Part shown: piece after piece, positions 6,175-9,929 of the stretch
Layout of the letters: the number at the start of each line of letters is the position of its first letter
Position numbering within the stretch: the first letter of the stretch is position 1
DNA from: Bog-756 sp035534835
Lineage (GTDB): Bacteria; Actinomycetota; Acidimicrobiia; Acidimicrobiales; RAAP-2
Length of the DNA: 9,929 nt
NCBI GenBank assembly: GCA_035534835.1
Contig: DATLRE010000069.1
Location: 1-9,929 of the forward strand
Direction: 5' to 3'
Made by a program: the position numbers and the translations under genes
Notes under the pieces: generated by a model
Told to the model about the DNA's origin: nothing
The model's input: only the letters and a program-made list of their open reading frames with translations
Database searches by the model: none

Positions 6175-8532
6175 ATGGGAGCCATGGATCGCAGGACGCT
6201 GCCCGGAGCAGGAGGGATGGCGTCACCGCTGGGGAGTGCGGTGCCCCTCGGCCTCACCGTGGCCGGACTGGTGGTGGGCGGCGTGCTCCACGGGGCGGGG
6301 CTCGGGGCTGCCGGCGATCTGACCTGGATCGTCGTGGCCGGGTGCGGCATCGCCCTGTCGCTCTACTCGACCCTCGAGAGCCTCGTGGCCGGGCGGCTCG
6401 GCGTCGACGTCATCGCCCTGCTCGCCCTCGTCGGCGCGGTCGCCGTCGGCGAGTACCTGGCCGGGGCCGTCGTCAGTGTCATGCTGGCCAGCGGGCGGGC
6501 GCTCGAGGGGTGGGCGGCCGGGCAGGCCCGACGCGAGCTCCGGGCCCTGCTCGAACGGGCGCCCAAGAGCGCCCACCGGTACGTGGACGGCGCACTGGCC
6601 GTCGTCGACCTCGAACAGGTGGTTCCCGGCGATCTGCTGCTCGTGGCCTCGGGCGAGGTGGTTCCGGTCGACGGGACGCTGTCGTCGTCGTCCGCGGTGC
6701 TCGACGAGTCCGCGCTGACCGGCGAATCGCTTCCGGTCGAGCGGGTGGCGGGGGACCGCATCCGCAGCGGGGTGGTCAACGCGGGGGCACCCGTGGATCT
6801 GCGGGCCACCACGACCGCGGCAGAGAGCACCTACGCCGGCGTCGTCCGACTGGTGGCCGAGGCCGAGCGGTCGCAGGCTCCGGTGGTCCGGCTCGCCGAC
6901 CGCTACGCCGTGGGCTTCCTTGCTGTCACGCTGGTGACGGCGGCGGTCGCCTGGGCCATCGGGGGAGCCGGGCGGGCGGTGGCGGTGCTGGTGGTGGCGA
7001 CGCCCTGCCCGCTCATCCTCGCCGCGCCGGTCGCGCTCGTCTCCGGGCTGTCCCGGGCCGCCCACCGTGGCGTGGTGGTCAAGGGGGGTGCCGTCCTCGA
7101 GCGGCTGGCCACGTGCACGACCCTGCTGATCGACAAGACGGGCACGATGACGGTCGGGCGTCCGGCGCTCACCGGGGTCGTCCGCGCCGGAGCGGTGCCC
7201 GCCGACACGATCCTCCAGTTCGCCGCCTCGCTCGACCAGGTGTCCCCGCACATCCTCGCCAGCGCCGTGGTCCGTGCGGCGCTCGAGCAGGGCTGCGCCC
7301 TCGACCTTCCCGTCGGGGTGGAGGAGATCGCCGGCCAGGGCATCCGCGGAACCGTCGCCGGCCGGCACGTGACCGTGGGCAAGGCGGCGTGGTGCGGGGT
7401 GGCGGGCACCCCCGCCTGGGCGCGCTCGGCGCGCCGCAAGGCGCAGCTCGACGGCGCCCTCACCGTCTTCGTCGGTGTCGATGGAGCACCTGCCGGCGTC
7501 CTGGTCTTCGACGACCCGCTCCGGCCGGATGCGGCGCGGACACTGCGCTCCCTGCGCCGGAACGGCGTGCAGCGCATCGTCATGGTCACCGGGGACCGGA
7601 CGGAGGTGGCCGAGACGGTCGGTGCCGTGATCGGCGTCGACGAGGTGCTGGCCGAGCGCGCTCCCGCCGAGAAGCTCGACGTCGTGAGACTCGAGACCCG
7701 TCGGGCGCCGACCATGATGGTCGGGGACGGGATCAACGACGCACCGGCCCTGGCCCTGGCCGATGTCGGCGTCGCACTCGGTGCCCGGGGCGCGACGGCG
7801 GCGTCCGAGGCGGCGGACGTGGTGCTCACGGTCGACCGGCTGGACCGTTTGGGCGAGGCGACCGCCATCGCCCGCCGCACCCGCAGGATCGCCGTCGAGT
7901 CGATGGCCGTGGGAATGGGCCTGTCACTGACGGCGATGGGGTTCGCGGCGGCGGGCCTCCTCCCTGCGGTCTGGGGCGCCATCCTCCAGGAGCTCATCGA
8001 CGTCGCCGTGATCCTCAACGCACTGCGCGCCCTGCGCTCCGGACCCACCGAGTCCCGCCTGGGTGCGCAGGACTCGCTCCTCACCCGACGCTTCCAGGAG
8101 GAGCACCTGGCCATCCGGAGCGACATCGACCGGCTGCATGACGTCGCCGACGCGCTGGACGGACTGGATCCCGCTGCCGCCCTGGCCCAGGCGCGGGGCG
8201 TGCACCGGATGCTCGTCGACGAGGTCCAGCCGCACGAGGACGCCGAGGAGCAGATCCTCTACCCGGCACTCGGCCGCTTCCTCGGTGGGACCGACCCGAT
8301 GGCCACCATGAGCCGCGCCCACATCGAGATCACCCACCAGATCCGTCGCCTGGGCCAGCTCCTGGCCGACATCGACCCGGCCGGCATGGACGACGTCGAC
8401 GTCACCGAGGTGCGCAGCCTGCTCTACGGGCTCCACGCCATCCTGAAGCTCCACACCGCTCAAGAGGACGAGAGCTACCTCTCCCTCGCCGACGAGACCG
8501 GCCCCAGCCGGACCGCGGCGCCCGTCCGGTAG
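6175..8532 (+). CDS. P1B-5-type heavy-metal ATPase with fused C-terminal hemerythrin domain
   Basis: The 785-residue protein is a P1B transport ATPase, which moves transition metals across the membrane using ATP. Hydrophobic segments at about 22-45, 50-70 and 77-108 precede the actuator domain with TGES (182-185). Two more segments (about 245-290) carry TPCPL (276-280), the transmembrane metal-site signature. DKTGT (320-324) holds the phosphorylated D320, SPH (357-359) replaces the HP motif and GDGIND is at 517-522. The last membrane pair carries QELID (605-609). From about 638 to 770 follows a hemerythrin-like four-helix domain with candidate di-iron ligands H644, H687/E691, H716, H760/E764. 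TPCPL, a QExxD helix and a C-terminal hemerythrin domain together define the P1B-5 group, whose characterised member Nia of Sinorhizobium meliloti was linked to Ni and Fe. No N-terminal CxxC metal-binding domain is present. The actual substrate is inferred. Confidence 0.93.
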   Translation: MGAMDRRTLPGAGGMASPLGSAVPLGLTVAGLVVGGVLHGAGLGAAGDLTWIVVAGCGIALSLYSTLESLVAGRLGVDVIALLALVGAVAVGEYLAGAVVSVMLASGRALEGWAAGQARRELRALLERAPKSAHRYVDGALAVVDLEQVVPGDLLLVASGEVVPVDGTLSSSSAVLDESALTGESLPVERVAGDRIRSGVVNAGAPVDLRATTTAAESTYAGVVRLVAEAERSQAPVVRLADRYAVGFLAVTLVTAAVAWAIGGAGRAVAVLVVATPCPLILAAPVALVSGLSRAAHRGVVVKGGAVLERLATCTTLLIDKTGTMTVGRPALTGVVRAGAVPADTILQFAASLDQVSPHILASAVVRAALEQGCALDLPVGVEEIAGQGIRGTVAGRHVTVGKAAWCGVAGTPAWARSARRKAQLDGALTVFVGVDGAPAGVLVFDDPLRPDAARTLRSLRRNGVQRIVMVTGDRTEVAETVGAVIGVDEVLAERAPAEKLDVVRLETRRAPTMMVGDGINDAPALALADVGVALGARGATAASEAADVVLTVDRLDRLGEATAIARRTRRIAVESMAVGMGLSLTAMGFAAAGLLPAVWGAILQELIDVAVILNALRALRSGPTESRLGAQDSLLTRRFQEEHLAIRSDIDRLHDVADALDGLDPAAALAQARGVHRMLVDEVQPHEDAEEQILYPALGRFLGGTDPMATMSRAHIEITHQIRRLGQLLADIDPAGMDDVDVTEVRSLLYGLHAILKLHTAQEDESYLSLADETGPSRTAAPVR

Positions 8533-8556
8533 GCACGGCCGACCGCGGGACCGCCG

Positions 8557-8612
8557 CCGCCGGGCCGGCCCGGTGACGCACCCGCGGGCACGTCGGGGCA
8601 CCGGCCCGGCGG
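8557..8612. terminator. 12-bp inverted repeat in convergent spacer, possible bidirectional terminator
   Basis: CCGCCGGGCCGG (8557-8568) is the exact reverse complement of CCGGCCCGGCGG (8601-8612), giving a perfect 12-bp GC stem with a 32-nt loop. A separate 14-bp perfect palindrome, CCGGGCCGGCCCGG (8560-8573), overlaps the first arm, so two structures compete. It lies between the ATPase stop (8532) and the stop of the convergent esterase (8621), where a shared terminator would be expected. There is no T-tract on either side, so classical intrinsic termination is doubtful. Confidence 0.35.
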
Positions 8613-8620
8613 ACCGGGGA

Positions 8621-9856
8621 TCAGTGGAGGGTCATGACCGGCTCACCCTGGGCGTCGAGGCCCGAGCCGCTGATGGTGCAGGTACCGCCCCTCGGGACAC
8701 CCCCGTTGAACGCCTGCCGGGCGCAGTCCCGCAGAGCCAGCTGTCCCCAGTAGTCCGGGTGCAGCGATTCCTGGATCTGGTACGGGCCGAAGAGCGTGGT
8801 GACCGTCCGGATCTGGTTGATCCATTCGGACACGTTGACCGCACCCGGATTCGTCCAGCTGGTCAGCCCTTCCTCCTCGAGGAGGCCCACCGTGTTCTCA
8901 CAGAGACGGTGGCCGTTGAAGGCCCCGGAGATGTCCATCACCCTCAGGTTGGACGCGCCGTCGGTCGCCACCGCGGTCTTGACCGCGCCGTTGATGTCGG
9001 GCAGCGCCGTTCCGTTGGCCCAGTTGGCATCGGTGTTCCAGAACCCGCAGCCGCCCACGGACTGGCGCGTGTAGCCGTCCTGGCTGTACCGGAAGCCGGA
9101 CCCGTTGGGGATCGGCGACGGGTAGTCCTGGACCACGATGGTGTACATGGCGGTCGTGTAGCCGTCGTCGGCCATGGCCGTCCGGATGTGGTCGATCGCC
9201 CCCCGGATGGCGGCCACCTGGGTTGCGATGTTGGACGACGAGAAGTTGTTCGTGACCGAGGAGTCCGTGGAGCAGTAGTCGGGCCACCACGACGGCGACA
9301 GGAGCCAGTCCTCCACGCAGGTCTGGACGATGCCGGCGAAGTTGAAGTTGTTGCCACCGATCGACAGCATGACCATCTTGACGTTGTGGGTGGCGGCGAA
9401 GTTCTGGAGCATCAGCGCCTGGCCTTGGCGACCGCTGCTGTCGCTGTAGAAGTCGATGCCGGGCTTGAAGTTGCCGCTCGAGTCGAAGAAGGTCGACGTC
9501 TTGGCGCCCGAGCAGGCGAGGTTCACGCTGCCCACGCCCCCACCGATGTGGACCTCGGCCGACTTGGACCGGTGGCACCCGGGAATCTGTTCGGCGGTGT
9601 CGGTGGCGTTGTCGAAGTAGGCCGTCGGACCGAGCGCGTCGATCTCCGACGAGCTCTGGTTGGTATTGCCCGCCCACCGCCCGGCTTCGCCGGAGATGTA
9701 CGAGTCGCCCAGGCTGGCCACATAGGGCGTGCCCACCCCGGGACCGGAAGTGGCCGCCGCAGCCGGCGGCGCGCCGGTCACGAGTGTCAGCCCTGCTCCC
9801 ACGGTGGTCGCCACGACGACCCCCACGAGTGCGAGCGTGGATCGGTGCTTGCGCAT
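8621..9856 (-). CDS. Secreted SGNH/GDSL-family esterase or lipase
   Basis: The 411-residue product begins with a Sec signal peptide: MRKHR, a hydrophobic core at about 8-27, and a likely cleavage after the AAAA run near residue 35. Block I is SLGDSYISGEAG with nucleophile S52; GGNN (167-170) gives the oxyanion-hole Gly and Asn; ESLHP (363-367) supplies the E/DxxH block with catalytic H366. These are the hallmarks of SGNH hydrolases, which cleave esters of lipids or acylated polysaccharides; the LGDSYxSGEAG form is typical of actinobacterial secreted members. Eight cysteines (94, 115, 180, 195, 270, 319, 378, 393) suggest up to four disulfides in the exported enzyme. The substrate cannot be told. 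ATG 9856 follows AAGGGGG at 9861-9867 with 4-nt spacing. TAGGGT (9910-9915, minus strand) may be a -10 element; its -35 would lie outside the window. Confidence 0.92.
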   Translation of the reverse strand: MRKHRSTLALVGVVVATTVGAGLTLVTGAPPAAAATSGPGVGTPYVASLGDSYISGEAGRWAGNTNQSSSEIDALGPTAYFDNATDTAEQIPGCHRSKSAEVHIGGGVGSVNLACSGAKTSTFFDSSGNFKPGIDFYSDSSGRQGQALMLQNFAATHNVKMVMLSIGGNNFNFAGIVQTCVEDWLLSPSWWPDYCSTDSSVTNNFSSSNIATQVAAIRGAIDHIRTAMADDGYTTAMYTIVVQDYPSPIPNGSGFRYSQDGYTRQSVGGCGFWNTDANWANGTALPDINGAVKTAVATDGASNLRVMDISGAFNGHRLCENTVGLLEEEGLTSWTNPGAVNVSEWINQIRTVTTLFGPYQIQESLHPDYWGQLALRDCARQAFNGGVPRGGTCTISGSGLDAQGEPVMTLH

Positions 9857-9929
9857 GATTCCCCCTTGTTCGCCGTCGGCGCCGGCTCCACCGCCTGCGC
9901 CCGGACGCCACCCTAGCGACGGTCACGAC

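Noticed and set aside
5640..8141. 833-codon plus-strand frame covering rpiA, the spacer and most of the ATPase
   Set aside because: It crosses genes on both strands, is Arg/Gly/Pro-rich throughout, and conflicts with the P-type ATPase motifs in the 6175 frame.
8573..9916. 447-codon plus-strand frame opposite the esterase
   Set aside because: The minus strand shows a signal peptide and three SGNH blocks; the plus frame has only Val/Gly/Arg/Asp-rich sequence.

Overview
The window comes from a chromosome of a high-GC actinobacterium. The base composition is visibly very GC-rich, codon third positions are almost all G or C, and GTG/TTG starts occur. The style of the c-di-GMP proteins would fit a free-living lineage such as Acidimicrobiia, but nothing here fixes the taxon. 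I see no rRNA, tRNA, CRISPR array, insertion sequence or phage gene. The very long overlapping open frames on opposite strands are a GC-bias artefact.

Layout. Positions 1-1706 (minus) hold a membrane-anchored PAS-GGDEF-EAL protein cut by the left edge. A 164-bp divergent spacer carrying a short 8-bp tandem repeat separates it from a second, soluble GGDEF-EAL protein (1871-3808, plus) with an unusual helical N-terminus. Next, on the plus strand, a tiny 24-codon ORF with a strong Shine-Dalgarno (3885-3959) overlaps by ATGA the start of a potassium-channel-like membrane protein (3956-5131). That gene ends 27 bp from the convergent rpiA gene (5159-5818, minus). Upstream of rpiA on the same strand is a 58-residue protein with an SFPASDPP motif (5923-6099). 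Divergent from it is a P1B-5-type metal ATPase with a fused C-terminal hemerythrin domain (6175-8532, plus). A convergent spacer with a 12-bp inverted repeat (8533-8620) leads to a secreted SGNH/GDSL esterase (8621-9856, minus).

How the parts may work together. The two divergent GGDEF-EAL proteins are the clearest functional pair: both keep diguanylate cyclase signatures and the inhibitory RxxD site, and the complete one keeps every phosphodiesterase residue. One senses through a membrane/PAS module and the other through a cytoplasmic helical module. The rest reads as unlinked housekeeping and accessory genes: pentose phosphate metabolism, transition-metal (Fe/Ni/Co) export with an O2/iron-responsive domain, and an exported hydrolase. 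The most noteworthy items are the ATPase-hemerythrin fusion, the translationally coupled micro-ORF, the small SFPASDPP protein and the tandem repeat between the two c-di-GMP genes.
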